A DNA stretch of 64,000 nucleotides from Ursus arctos (GCF_023065955.2 NW_026622875.1:13991001-14055000), one strand, 5' to 3'. Shown: positions 13,133-24,119, counted from the first letter of the stretch. Notes: generated from the sequence alone by a model not told the origin. Translations and numbers: made by a program.

Positions 13133-13268
13133 GGTGAGGAAGGCTGGCGGGCAGAGAGGCACGCCGGCTCCTCTGAGATCTTGCCGGAAACCAGGAAGGG
13201 CAGAGCAAGGGCCCCCAAAGACAAAGTCCGAGTCCGCGCTGGGGTCTGAGGCCCGCCGCTGTTAAGAG

Positions 13269-13307
13269 TCACTGGCTGATCCGGACGCCGGCCGCTCTGT
13301 GAGACAT
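13269..13307 (-). promoter_or_regulatory. Upstream ORF of 12 codons in the TSC22D2 leader
   Basis: An ATG at 13307 with A at -3 opens a 12-residue ORF (MSHRAAGVRISQ) ending in TGA at 13269. It lies 136 nt upstream of the main ATG and does not overlap it. A start context this good suggests that some scanning ribosomes would use it and reinitiate. Any effect on TSC22D2 translation is inference. Confidence 0.5.
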
Positions 13308-13562
13308 CCTCCTCGCCGTTTCCTCCTGAGTCGATCTCTACGGCTCTGCCCCCGTCGCACTCGCGCGGCGGCTCCTCCTTCCTTTCGCCTCCCGCAGCCG
13401 CGGCGCCTCAATTCAATCCCCTCAGCGGCGGCGCGAGCGCGATCCCAGGGGCGGGCCGCCTGCTTCCTCCTCCCGTCGCCGGGGCCGCCGTGGTCAGTCC
13501 AGCTCGGCGCTCGGCGCGGTCAGCAGGCCTTGGCTGGGGGTGGGAGTGGGAGGGCGAAGAGG

Positions 13563-13583
13563 AGGCGGCGGCGGCGGCGGCGT
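13563..13583. repeat. (GGC)n microsatellite in the TSC22D2 leader
   Basis: About seven GGC units are present in the transcribed 5' leader (GCC on the mRNA strand). The tract is prone to length variation. Confidence 0.75.
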
Positions 13584-13793
13584 GAGGGGCGGTGCTGCCC
13601 CGCTCGGGCTCCTCAGGCCAGTGCCGGCGTCAGCTCTGGGCTCCCGGACGCTGAGGAAAGAAGGGGAAGGCGCGGCGACTCCGGAGCCGGGGATTCCTGA
13701 TTCAGCCAGGAGCCGCGGGCTGGGACTGGCTGAAGGTCCGCGGGCGGGCGGGCGACGGAGCTTCGGCGCGGGCGGGCGGCCCCCTCCCCGGCT

Positions 13794-13820
13794 TTAGCCG
13801 GAGCTCAGCCCCAGGGACAT
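13794..13820 (-). promoter_or_regulatory. Upstream ORF of 8 codons in the TSC22D2 leader
   Basis: An ATG at 13820 with G at -3 opens an 8-residue ORF (MSLGLSSG) ending in TAA at 13794. It is relevant only if transcription starts upstream of 13820, which the promoter motifs near 14.1-14.36 kb make likely. Confidence 0.4.
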
Positions 13821-14079
13821 GTCGACTGTCTCTGGCGGAAACCCGCTCCGGGGGAGGGGAAAGCCGGCTCGGTCCTCCCCTTACAGGGGGAGCCACCCCG
13901 CGGGCGGGCGGCGGCAGCGGCGGTCTCGGCCTCCCCTCGCGGCTCCTGAGAAGAGTGAGGGGCGGCGGCGGCGGTGGTGGCGACGGCGGCCGGCTGGCCG
14001 GCGAGCGGAGGCGCTCCGGCTGTGTGAGGTAGCGGTGGTAGCTTTTTCGGCTCCTCCTCGGTGCGCCCGGTTCGCAGAC

Positions 14080-14360
14080 CCTGGAGAAACTGAAATTCAA
14101 ACTGCTGAAGCGGCGACTGCAGCTCCCTCCCCTCGGCCAAGATGGGGCTGAAATGGCCGCGCCAGGGATGCTGGGAGGAGCAGCAGCCCCGCTGCCGCCG
14201 CCGCTGTCGACTAAAATGCCGCCGCTGCCGCAGCCGCCGCCAGCGCCGCAGCCGCCGCCGTTCCGTGACGCACCGGCGTCGTGACGTCACCGCCCCGCCC
14301 CCTCCGGTTTCCTGCAGTTTCGCGTGGAGGCTTGAGGGGGGAGGCGGTGGGCGGGACTAA
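14080..14360 (-). promoter_or_regulatory. TSC22D2: Probable TSC22D2 core promoter
   Basis: A perfect CRE palindrome, TGACGTCA, is at 14282-14289, next to overlapping GC boxes at 14290-14302. Another GC box is at 14349-14355. A CCAAGATGG element that resembles a YY1 initiator site is at about 14137-14145. I see no TATA box at a sensible position. This fits a dispersed CpG-island promoter with CREB/ATF and Sp1-type input. The motifs are visible in the sequence; their use is inferred. Confidence 0.65.
14190..14262. repeat. (GCC)n-rich tract in the promoter
   Basis: Imperfect GCC/GCN trinucleotide repeats (CCGCCGCTGCCGCAGCCGCC-like) lie between the YY1-like element and the CRE. Such tracts vary in length and are difficult to assemble. 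Confidence 0.7.
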
Positions 14361-17188
14361 AGGTTAAAAAAGGGGAGCGGTTTTTTTTTATTTAAAATTT
14401 TTTAAATTTAAAATTTACGCTGTAGGTCGTTAAGAATTGAAGTGCTGAAGACTCTTCAATTCCAAGCCTAGAGAAGCTTACAACCGCGCCAATCGGTTTT
14501 GTTCCGAGACGCTGGAAGACTGGATGGAGGTCATGTGCTGTGTCTAATGTTTAGCAAAATCTTAGAGAAACAAGGGCAATAGAAATGGGGGTTAGGGAGA
14601 TTTAGTCAGGATACAGACGGAGACCAATGGAGGAACCGAATCACTTAAAAAAGTCTTCTGAAAATAAATGTTGACCACTGTAGTCAGAGGAGTGAAATGT
14701 TGAGAGAAATGGGGATGATTAACCAAGAATAGCCAGCCAGATTGAGTCAGAAAACTGATCTTTCAGCCAGAAATTCTGTCTCCAACAATGGCATCAGGAG
14801 ATGGTTACTTGCCCAGGGTGAGGTCAGTTTAAAAAAAGATTAGAGGTTACCAACATATCCCTAATTTTCCTGAATTTGCTGTGATTTCAGCATCAAAGAG
14901 TTCATTTAAACTCTTGAGACTGTTTTTACTTTCAGCACGATATCAGCTTATGGGCTCCATAAATGTAGAACCTACTGCGTTAAAAAGTTATAGTTCTCTC
15001 TTTTGTTTATTCTAAAACTCTTAGTTGGAGCCAGAGTGTTAACATGGTTTGAACTGGGCCATGAACAACCAGAACAAGTCAGAAAGCACCCTTTCCTCTC
15101 CTAGTACAGAGAGCAGCTATAAAGTACTGGAGATTTTATCTCTTTTAGCTACTTTCTAGCAAAAGAAAGTGGGAAGGCCATTCTTTTAAGCAGTTAAAAA
15201 AAATGGAGAAGGTGGCTCTTGAACTTTGACACACTAATACATCATTTAAGTAAAATCTAAGAAATCTTGCAGGAGGGGGGCGGGAATCAAGATTTCACAT
15301 CACAGCTTTAGCAGTCATATCATTATGACTTACGTAAATCAGTTAATCATTATACTCAGTTCTCTAAACTTTGAAGAGTAGAAATACTTTTTATGCCAAA
15401 GGATGTTTTGAAAATGACAGTTTACAGAAAATTTTTAGGTCCTTAGATGAAAATAACATACAGACACATGTCTTTTAACCTTAGTAGAAACCATGTCCTC
15501 CAAACCCAAGTGAATGAGGTCAGGATGTAGAAATAAGACCACATAATAACATCCCTGTTTCTTAAGAAGATGGGAGAGAGTAAAGGAACAAAGTGTAACA
15601 TTATGCTGCTATTGTGGCCGAGATAGCTAATGGAATGTTTCATTTCTAAATCTGTAATTTCAGTAATTGTTAGAGATATTTTCCATTAATAAGTTAGATC
15701 AACTGGTTAAATCCAGTATAAACTTATGAGAGCTTAATTTAACTTTGGATTTATTTACCGTGTTGTTAAAAATGGTGATCAGTTTTGGAAAAATAAGTAT
15801 GGGATGCCTGCTCGTCTCATATTATCTTATTACATAAATTTATTGATTACTTGTTATGATAATCTTAAATCACACTCTTAAAAAAATCTAAAGTAATCTG
15901 TAAAATGATTTCTCCTTAAAGAACACATTGAGGATTTATTATGAAGTGAAAGTAATGATAAAATTAATTTAGAAGAGATCAGTAAGTGGGCTATATTTTT
16001 GGTAAGAATGGGGTTAAAGATGTTAAAGACATCTTGGCCTAAAATAAGATGTGTAAAGTTAAAATGTTTTATTTATATGCTTAAGGATTTCTGTGTGAAT
16101 AAAACAGTTCTCTTGAAAGTAAGTTTTCCAAAATTCTAAAAGGCCCTAGCTTCTTTTATACATTGGCTCCTTAGAAATGTAGAGAATTTATTGCATAAAA
16201 TTGCTATGAAGAAATGATAAAAATTCTGGTTGTTACAAACAGGTTTGAAACCATTTTGCAGAGGAAAAAAAATCATAGAACTGTCATCAGACTACACAAC
16301 TATGTAATTCATGGTTGGCCCACAAAGGATTAAAAGCCTCCACATAACTAATTAAAATGATAGGAAACCAGATGTACAAGTCAGTATATATGTTCTGTGT
16401 ATCTGTGTGGAAAGTTGACAATAAGTAACATGGTAGCCTAACTCACTGGAACTGGAGAGATCTCTGGAGTCCCACACTTCAAGACCAGGGGTCTTAATGC
16501 AAGTATCCTGGCTCCATGCTTACACCCAAAAACCACATGTGGAAACTGTGGGAATCCTTGATTACTGCTCCAGAGCACCCAACTTGACTGTCCTACTTCT
16601 GGTACTTCCCTCAAAGACTCACTTTAAAGCCATGTATGGGAGGTATGTTTGAGAAGAACAATGCAGGGGGAAAGAAAAAAACAATTGCAACAACTTAGAA
16701 ACTAAGGACAGTTTCCACTGATGACCAAGAAAACCAAAACCAAACAAAGCGAAACACCACAACTACTATAGTGAGATTTCATCTTTTCAGAGTATCATAC
16801 TCCAGATTCTACTAGGTTATTATCTAACCATATCAGTACCAGATGGTAAATTGTTTCATAGTCACAAGATCCTGGAATGTGAACTGTAGATACTCAAGAA
16901 AACCTTTTTTATTTTTTCAACAAATTCATAATACATTTAAAATAGTAATAGTACATTATCTCAATACTCTGGGATAGAGAAAAAAAAAAAAAACAGGACA
17001 TGAAGCAACTACTTAGCCAAGAGAAGTGGTCCTTAAGCATTAATACTATCTGTTAGTGACATTTATTGAGCCCTCCCTGTGTGCATTAAGAATTGGACAG
17101 CCTGTATCCTAGCCAACAACTTTTTCTGGGATTTAGAAATAGCTTATGTTTGCTTTCTATGTTTTTATCACCAAATTGTTAGATACAT
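14361..17188. other. Intergenic, nothing recognised
   Basis: AT-rich sequence immediately upstream of the CpG island. I see no repeat family, no exon-like open frame and no RNA gene. Distal promoter elements of TSC22D2 may lie here, but none can be named. Confidence 0.5.
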
Positions 17189-17197
17189 ATAAAATGG

Positions 17198-17396
17198 GGG
17201 GTGCCTGGGTAGCTCAGTCGTTAAGTGTCTTCCTTCGGCTCAGGGCATGATCCTGGCGTTCTGGGATCGAGCCCCACATTGGGCTCCTCCGCTGGGAGTC
17301 TGCTTCTTCCTCTCCCACTCCCCCTGGTTGTGTTCTCTCTCTTGCTGGCTGTCTCTCTGTCAAATAAATAAATAAAATCTTTAAAAATAAAATAAA
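17198..17396 (+). mobile_element. Can-SINE, plus
   Basis: The head GGTGCCTGGGTAGCTCAGTC is followed by a pyrimidine-rich body and an AAATAAATAAATAAAATC tail. The flanks carry a 9-bp duplication, ATAAAATGG, at 17189-17197 and 17397-17405. Confidence 0.9.
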
Positions 17397-18152
17397 ATAA
17401 AATGGAGGACTAGTTTTCAGGTTCCAAAAAGCATTTGCTAGAAATAAGTATCAGTTGTCTAGACAAGTAGCTCTTGATTTATTACTATGATTTTCCTGGG
17501 GTTCCATTTCTGGAACCATATCTTACTAATAACCCCTTGCAGTGAGGCCATTGTGTAATATTATCTAAAAAGCAAATAACAAAAACAAAACAATAACAAT
17601 AAAAAGCTGCAATGAAAGAAGACTAAGCCTAGTGAAATTCCATAAATACTTTTATGAAAGAAAACATACTCTGATTGAGATGCACTATCTTTTCATCCCT
17701 TAAGAGCGAATGAAATGTGTAAAATTGTCACATTTAAGGAAAGTTCTATTAGTTTTCTAAAGTTTGATATACTATGAAACAATAGTATCTTTTTTAATAG
17801 CAAAGATTCCCTTGAGTCCCAAAGATCTTTGAAGTTCAAGCAAAATGTAGTAATCTGATGGAAGAAAATAGCGCATTTTGAACTAATAATAAATATAATG
17901 TCCTATTAAAGCCTGTTTTCTTCTATTACAGCACTTAATTTAGAATCTAAAATATTATGTTGTTTTGAAATCTAGCTTAATGCTGCAATGTAGGGCAACT
18001 TCAGTAGAAAATTGATTAGTAGTTATATTACCTTTAAATATATATATACATTGTTTGTGACCAGTTGGGATAAAATTAAATAAATCTACATTGCCTAATT
18101 GGAGAAAACTTGAGATTAAGAGTAAGCTTCAGTTTTGTTGTAAACTTCTTTT

Positions 18153-18354
18153 TTTTTTTTTTTTTAAAGATTTTATTTATTTATTCGACAGAGATAGAGA
18201 CAGCCAGCGAGAGAGGGAACACAAGCAGGGGGAGTGGGAGAGGAAGAAGCAGGCTCATAGCAGAAGAGCCTGATGTGGGGCTCGATCCCAGATCGCCGGG
18301 ATCACGCCCTGAGCCGAAGGCAGACGCTTAACCGCTGTGCCACCCAGGCGCCCC
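18153..18354 (-). mobile_element. Can-SINE, minus
   Basis: Complete element from T-tail to tRNA-like head. A perfect 18-bp target-site duplication (TTGTTGTAAACTTCTTTT) is at 18135-18152 and 18355-18372, so this is a fairly recent insertion. Open frames across it are SINE-derived and not genes. Confidence 0.95.
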
Positions 18355-18599
18355 TTGTTGTAAACTTCTTTTGTGACTGTTGACAAGTCTGTTAATCCCT
18401 CAATTTCCCATCACTAAAAAGAAGCAACATTTTGGTGATGAGATGTTAAAACTACCAATCCTACTGAGAGAGTAGAAAGAAAAAGATAACGCATATAACA
18501 GTGTTTTGGTGTCTTTGGAAGAAAAGATGGTAACTCAATGTGATACTATTGGCAGTAATATTTTCAATGTCATTTGTTAATTAAAAAAGAAAGTTCCTT

Positions 18600-18710
18600 G
18601 GGGTGCCTGGCTGGCTTAGTGGGTAGAGCATGCAACTCTTGATCTCAAGGTTGTAAGTTTGAGCCCCACGATGGATGTAGAGATTACGTTTTAAAAAGCC
18701 AAATAAAATA
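18600..18710 (+). mobile_element. Short old Can-SINE, plus
   Basis: The tRNA-Lys-like head (GGGTGCCTGGCTGGCTTAGT) and B-box-like region, then TGTAGAGATTACGTTTTAAA, lead to an A-rich tail. The pyrimidine-rich body is absent, which marks the older short subfamily. Confidence 0.85.
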
Positions 18711-18951
18711 GGGGTGCCTGGGTACCTCACTTGGTTAAGTGTCCAACTCTTGGTTTTGGCTCAGGTCATGATCTCATGGGTTGTGAGATGGAGCCCCGAG
18801 TCCCGCTCTGCCCTTAGCAGGGAGTCTGTTTGAGGATTTTCTCTCTCTGCCCCTCCTCCAACTTGCACCCCTCCCCCCGCCGTCTCTCTGTCTGTCTCTC
18901 TCTCTCAAATAAATCTTTAAAAATAAATAAAATAAAAATCTTTTAAAAAGT
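18711..18951 (+). mobile_element. Older Can-SINE, plus, in tandem with the preceding copy
   Basis: The head GGGTGCCTGGGTACCTCACT, an ATGATCTCATGGGTTGTGAG region, a CT-rich body and an AAATAAATCTT tail are present. It follows the short SINE head to tail, probably by insertion into its A-tail. Confidence 0.88.
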
Positions 18952-20270
18952 TACTATGTATACACGATTTTATGAAGAAGCCATATTGTTATAGATGAGG
19001 TAGTTATTTAAAGACATTTAATGGGATATCCTTTGGTAAGGTGAATCATCACCATCTATTCTGCCTTTCTTGTAAATGTGAATTTGGTGTAAGCACAGTG
19101 TAATTATGTATCGCTTCAAGTGGTAGTATACCTGTAATTCTAAGTTGTAACTTTAACACACACAAAAGACATTGAAAGACATTGCCAATTTCTAGACTTC
19201 TAGGATATAGTTCATTCTGTATGTTACTATTATCGGCTTATGAAGTTCAAAAAAATGTGTTTGAGTGTAGAAACTTGAATGAACTGTATGTAGACATGAA
19301 GGATGGTCTAAGTGTTGACTGATAATCTGATGGTTATTCTGACCTGGCTGATTGTACTAATTTAATTTCATAGGAACCAATGGTTGACAGGCACAAATAT
19401 AATCTTGACTATTTTGTATTAGCAGTTATGTTTTAATTCCAAAATAACTAGCTCTTTAGTTATTGGAAACAAAATACTTTTAGCATTTAACTTTAGAATA
19501 CTTGAAATCTTACTTTGCAGCATTCATACTCATTAAAAGCTCAACCTGTGATCCATGTTTGCACAAGGATTTGGGTGTTACTTAAAATGGTCATGTAATG
19601 AGTTGCTTCTCTGCAAATTAATTTTCATTCCTCTACCCCATCTGTAACCTGGGATCTTTGGAGAAGAAGGAGGCTAGTAAGAAATAAGGAAATGGGGGAA
19701 AATTCAAAATCAAGGTGAAATGCTAACCATACGGCCATTGCAGTTTTGGCCTTCAAATATCCAAGGAATAATCAAACAGTATTACCATGACACCATTTTG
19801 TGACATTTACCTCTTTTTAACTAAATTGACTAAATAAAAATATATTTTCATCTTCAAATATTCAGAATATTTTTTCCATCTTCACCCCATTTCTTCTGGA
19901 TTTCGATGCTAATTTTTTGGATATTGCATGTGCTCATTCAGTAGCTGATATATTTCTAGATTTTTAGTTTATAAATATTTCATTCATTCTTGCTTTATAG
20001 GTTCTCCATCAATACAGGGTTCTACCCTTTAAGGAAAGAAGATCAACCCTTTCACAAAAATGCATATTTTAAAGAAAGATAAATTATATGATAATGATTC
20101 ATTCACATTTTCACTTATTCTCCATTGAGTTTCTTTAAGCTTAACTACTGTGTTTAAAATAATTTTGCTTATTAGTATTTCATTTGCAGTATTTTATTTT
20201 GATAAAAGAAAAAAATTTCTCCTAGTAAAATCAAGCTTATGTTCTGAACAGACAGCCCCAAGTATCTCCT
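18952..20270. other. Intergenic, nothing recognised
   Basis: AT-rich sequence without a recognisable repeat family, exon or RNA gene. Confidence 0.5.
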
Positions 20271-20760
20271 TGTTCATTCATCTAACATATATTTAGAAGA
20301 CTACTATGTGCTGGCCTCTTTGCTAGGCTTGGGGAACAGTTGTGAACTAGACAAGAAAAGTAAAGTCTTTGTTCAACTCGGTCTTATATTTTAGTACAGG
20401 AACAGATACTAGAGAAATAAATGAATAATGTGGTAATTTCAAAGATTCATGTGTTAAGAAGAAACAAAACAACAATGGAAGGTGGGGGCAAGGGCACCTT
20501 AGGTGTCTGGCAGGTAGGCTTTTTTTCAATAGCCAGCATTTGAGAAAGAGAGGCAGGTACAGGACACTGGCCCTGTGGTGGAAACCAGTGTGTTGTGGGG
20601 AGGGCACTGCATCTGAGAAGAAGGCAAGCACCAGATCTTATGGACCTTGTTGGCCAAGTGAAGGAACTTGTAGTTCATTTTAAATGTAATGGGAAGCCAC
20701 AGGAGGGTTACAAGCAGATTATTAACATGATATGATTTGCATTTAAAAAGAAACCTCTCT
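20271..20760 (+). repeat. Ancient interspersed repeat (unnamed family A)
   Basis: It starts with CATTCATCTAACATATATTT and ACTATGTGCTGGCCTCTTTG, then AAGCACCAGATCTTATGGAC, GGGAAGCCACAGGAGGGTTA and an AACATGATATGATTTGC-like region. The same ordered phrases recur near 33.1, 42.3, 52.3, 56.2 and 62 kb. This is a well-known type of old mammalian repeat, but I cannot assign the family name from memory. Confidence 0.6.
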
Positions 20761-21232
20761 GTTTTCTTAACCTCTCATAGTTTAGAATATGTTGTGTACT
20801 ATGTTCAGAAAGATCTATTAAAAAATAGTCAAAGGTAAGTTTCTTTTTATATGGCAATAATTGTTTGTGTCATACCAAACTGGTAGAAATATTTAACAAT
20901 CTCTGACATTTTTTTATATAGAGATTTAACAACTTTGTGGCACAACAGCTCATTAAATACCTAGTAAGAGGGAAGTCTTTTTCTCAGTAAAACCTCAACT
21001 AACTTAAAGTCAGTGATTTGGATTACTGAAGAACTTGAAATGCCCCACTTAAAAAAACCCCCAAAAACCCAACTCTGAACAACAGCAAAAAAGAAAGCAT
21101 TTTGTTTAAAGGTAATTATTAGGTAAGTGTGATAGAACCACCTGACAGAGAACTTCTAACAAGTTGAGCTAATTTTAGGGAGGCTCAGGGCTGAACCTCA
21201 TTTTTCCAATGAGATAAAAATATACATAGATA

Positions 21233-21432
21233 GGGGCACCTGGGTGGCTCAGTCGTTAAGCGTCTGTCTTCGGCTCAGGGCGTGATCCTGGAGTTCTGGG
21301 ATCGAGCCCCACGTCAGGCTCTTCCTCTGGGGGCCTGCTTCTTCCTCTCCCACTCCCCCTGCTTGTGTTCCCTCCCTCTCTAGCTGGCTGTCTCTCTCTC
21401 TCTGTCAAATGAATAAATACAATCTTTAAAAA

Positions 21433-21474
<42 letters not shown>
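21233..21474 (+). mobile_element. Can-SINE, plus, with microsatellite tail
   Basis: The head GGGGCACCTGGGTGGCTCAG and body are complete. The A-tail has become (A)n(TA)n(CA)n over about 21428-21474. The duplication ACATAGATA flanks it at 21224-21232 and 21475-21483. Confidence 0.92.
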
Positions 21475-21477
<3 letters not shown>

Positions 21478-21484
21478 TAGATAA

Positions 21485-22960
21485 ATCTAGGAATGATGTG
21501 AAACATTCAGTTAGTCATAAAACAGCCAGAAAGAAGGGACCTTTATGGAAAATGTAGGAGGCAAAGGCCGTATAGTTCCATATTGGTGGATTGCCTTTTC
21601 TTTCTTTCTTGTCAGGTACAGTTGAATAGTGGGTGATTTTTGCTGTTTCATGGGCTGTTTATTAGTAAGAGAATGCTAGAATAGCATTTTTTAATGAGGT
21701 TACACACTTGGTGCATTGGCGGTGACAACTGGCCTGGCCACTTTCCTTACTCCTTCCTTTATCTTCTCCCAATTACAGGTTTATGTGTATGAATGTTAAT
21801 TTATTCTTACCAAAACAGGGCCATAATGTCTGAGAGCTTCAGCAGAGATCGATGGAGAGGCCATTATTTTCTCTGAAGCACACAAAGTTATTTTCCTAGT
21901 GAAACATGGGAGAAGAAACACCTAGATGTTTTGTGCTACTGTCCCCAATGTAAGTGTGAATGGGCTGGTATAAATTCCAAACGAAAAGGAAAAGGAATCT
22001 TGCTTATCTAATACTTTTGAAATATATTGTTTATTATTTGATGGATTTGATAAAGCATCAAGACTAAAAAGAGAAAAGGGTAGCATGCCGAGGTTGTTCA
22101 AATTCTTTAAAAGGGGTACATGTGTTCCAATGTTGCATTTTTGTTAAGTATCATTCCAAAACTCTCAAATTATTTTACAGTTATGAAGCTTACAACTATT
22201 GATAATATTACTTCACAACAGTACCTTGTTATGGGTAGGAAAATATTACTTTATACAAACTTTAGAGCCCACCCAATTAATGAACTTTAGTTGACATCCA
22301 TTTTCAAAAGATGAAACTATTTTAAAGAGGAACATTTGTTATCATTTGATGATTTTTTAAAAAATGACAAATATGGTAGAATATTGAGTTAAAAAACATT
22401 AAACAAAATTGTATCCCCTCTTTGAAAGAAAATTACATGTATGCATAGGAAAAGAATTTGGGGAAAAGTACATCAAAATTTAAAGTGACTACCTCTGGGT
22501 GATGAGGCTATTGGCCTTTTTTGCTTCATTTTAAAAAATATTTTCCAAATTTTCTACAATAATCACATACAATCTTTATCTGAATGTATTACGTTTATAC
22601 TAAAAGAAAATGTACCCCCACACACCACCTAAACCAAACGTAACTTTGTAAAAGTGTAATGACAGACGAGACAACAATTTTAGTCATGTGATAAATAACG
22701 CTTCATAACCGCTGTCTAAAAATAAACTGCCTCTCAGGAATAGTATATATTTGAATCCCATCAGAAAATAACAGTAGGAACTATTAGTGCTTCTTCAGTT
22801 GAATTGAATTAATGCAAAGATGCTTTAAAGAGTTAATTTATGAAATTAAAAAGGAATTTAAGAAGAAATTAGACATAAAAGACAGAAATGTAATGAAAAT
22901 ATGAGAAGTAAAAATGAACAAAAACGGGGTATTAGGAAACCTTCATAGACTCTGCAGTAT
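21485..22960. other. Intergenic, one possible LINE 3' relic
   Basis: The stretch is mostly unrecognised. Around 22465-22575 the phrases GTGACTACCTCTGGGTGATG and TTTTCCAAATTTTCTACAAT resemble the 3' end of old L1-type elements. I see no gene. Confidence 0.4.
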
Positions 22961-22961
22961 T

Positions 22962-23050
22962 CTGTGCAGCGATGTGTCTTAGAACAGGTCATAACCTCTC
23001 TGGGTCTCATACTCTTTATCTGTAAAATAAGGAGGTTGACGGAAAGAATG
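22962..23050 (+). repeat. MIR fragment
   Basis: GGTCATAACCTCTCTGGGTC, then TCTTTATCTGTAAAATAAGG, matches the forward MIR core. Confidence 0.65.
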
Positions 23051-23518
23051 ACTAATTTTGGTTCTAACATTTTATGAATCTAGACTCCCAAAGGATAAGT
23101 TTGGAGTCTTGGTGTTGCATGCAACAGCCAACAAATAAATGGGTCCACAAAATGTTTTTGCTTCAGCGTTGGTAACACTCAAATACACTGATTATTGCCT
23201 GATTCCCCAAGGTCACTGTCTGCCTCAGGACTTTTGCCTTTCCTGTACCTTCTGCTTATTCCCTGAGAGATTTGTTTACTTCCCTCACCTCCTTCAAGTT
23301 TTTGCTCAAATGTTGCCTTCTCAGTGAGGCCTACCCTGACTACACTATTTAAAACTGTAAGCCTCTCGCATCCCCATCCTCTTTCCTGTTTTGTTTTTCA
23401 CTGTAGCATTTATTACCTTTTAATACATTGTCATTTCCTTATTTTGTGTGCTGTCTTCCCACACTAAAATGGCTTGCTCCTAGGAGGGCAAGGGCTTTCA
23501 TCTGTCTTGTTCATTCTT

Positions 23519-23731
23519 TTCTTTCTTTCTTTTCTTTTCTTTTTTCTTTTTAGATTTATTTATTTGAAAGAGAGAGAGGGAGTGGGCAGGAGGGGCAGAG
23601 GGAAAGAATCTTAAGCAGACTCCCCACCAAGAGTGGACCCTGAGGTGGGGCTCAATCCCCCAACCCTGAGATTATAACCTGAGCAGAAACCAAGAGTCAG
23701 ACGCCTAACCAACTGAGCCACACAGGTGCCC
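23519..23731 (-). mobile_element. Older Can-SINE, minus (left member of composite)
   Basis: A (TTTC)n-rich tail leads into AGATTTATTTATTTGAAAGA, a GAGAGAGGGAGTGGGCAGG-like body and the head ending GAGCCACACAGGTGCCC. The left duplication TCTTGTTCATTCTT is at 23505-23518; its partner lies at 24028-24041, beyond the second SINE. Confidence 0.85.
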
Positions 23732-23743
23732 TTCCTGTATGCA

Positions 23744-23803
23744 TAGGAAATTGAGTAGATGCAGCAAGAGAGATTTGAAGTATTGAAAGTCAATCCCCAA
23801 GTT
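23744..23803. repeat. 60-bp direct repeat, copy 1
   Basis: It is identical to 25498-25557 except for A versus G at 23759 (59 of 60). It lies between two minus-strand Can-SINEs and inside the L2-disrupting insertion. Confidence 0.9.
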
Positions 23804-24016
23804 TTTTTTTTTTTTTAAGATTTTATTTATTTATTTGACAGAGAGAGAGAGAGACAGCCAGCGAGAGAAGGAACACAGGCAGGGGAAGTGGGAGAGGAAG
23901 AAGCAGGCTCCCAGCGGAGGAGCCTGATGTGGGGCTCGATCCCAGAACGCCAGGATCACGCCCTGAGCTGAAAGCAGACGCTTAACGCTTAATGACTGAG
24001 CCACCCAGGCGCCCCT
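23804..24016 (-). mobile_element. Can-SINE, minus (right member of composite)
   Basis: Complete younger SINE from T-tail to GCCACCCAGGCGCCCC head. No target-site duplication is found against its immediate left flank. A second partial head, CCAGGCGCCC, follows at about 24017-24026, directly before the 14-bp duplication shared with the left SINE. Confidence 0.88.
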
Positions 24017-24119
24017 CCAGGCGCCCTTCTTGTTCATTCTTGTGTTCTTAAGGTCTATAATAGAGCCTGGCACATATTCGATTCTTAATAAATACTGTAT
24101 AAATGAATTTTCCATTTTT

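Larger units (their letters stand above)
13133..14200 (-). other. TSC22D2: TSC22D2 5' untranslated leader (5' end approximate)
   Basis: This is GC-rich sequence immediately upstream of the ATG. There is no in-frame ATG between the in-frame TAA at 13262-13264 and the start codon. I found only two upstream ATGs on this strand up to about 14300 (at 13307 and 13820). The transcription start cannot be placed from sequence alone, so the outer boundary is a guess based on the promoter motifs. Confidence 0.6.
11560..14360. promoter_or_regulatory. CpG island over TSC22D2 exon 1, leader and promoter
   Basis: About 2.8 kb of dense CpG and GC-rich sequence stands out from AT-rich flanks. It covers most of the coding exon, the whole leader and the promoter. 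The island ends abruptly near 14360, where an AT tract (about 14380-14416) begins. The open frames seen here on the plus strand and in other frames come from GC-rich, stop-poor composition and are not genes. Confidence 0.9.
23195..24107 (+). repeat. L2 LINE 3' end, split by a Can-SINE composite
   Basis: Left part: GATTCCCCAAGGTCACTGTC and CTCAGTGAGGCCTACCCTGA, then GGAGGGCAAGGGCTTTCATC. Right part (after 24041): ATAGAGCCTGGCACATATTC and TTCTTAATAAATACTGTATA. Together these give the standard L2 3' order. It is interrupted at 23519-24027. Confidence 0.75.

Noticed and set aside
13133..13162. Ten-residue N-terminal extension of TSC22D2
   Set aside because: It would need a GTG start at 13162. 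The ATG at 13132 has a good context and matches the conserved start of the family (MSKMPAKKK).
12640..13272. 210-codon minus-strand frame overlapping the TSC22D2 start
   Set aside because: Out-of-frame shadow in the CpG island; Arg/Pro-rich low-complexity translation.
13805..14290. 161-codon minus-strand frame in the leader/promoter
   Set aside because: It starts at GTG within the CRE palindrome, has no ATG until 13820 (different frame), and encodes Arg/Gln/Pro low complexity from GCC repeats.
14142..14360. Possible divergent (plus-strand) gene start at the CpG island edge
   Set aside because: The 72-codon frame is a run of Arg/Cys from GCC repeats, and the DNA to the right shows no exon-like sequence. 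A non-coding divergent transcript is possible but not visible from sequence.
18091..18331. Two overlapping plus frames of 60-73 codons
   Set aside because: Both are read from a minus-strand Can-SINE; the same artefact recurs at other SINEs.
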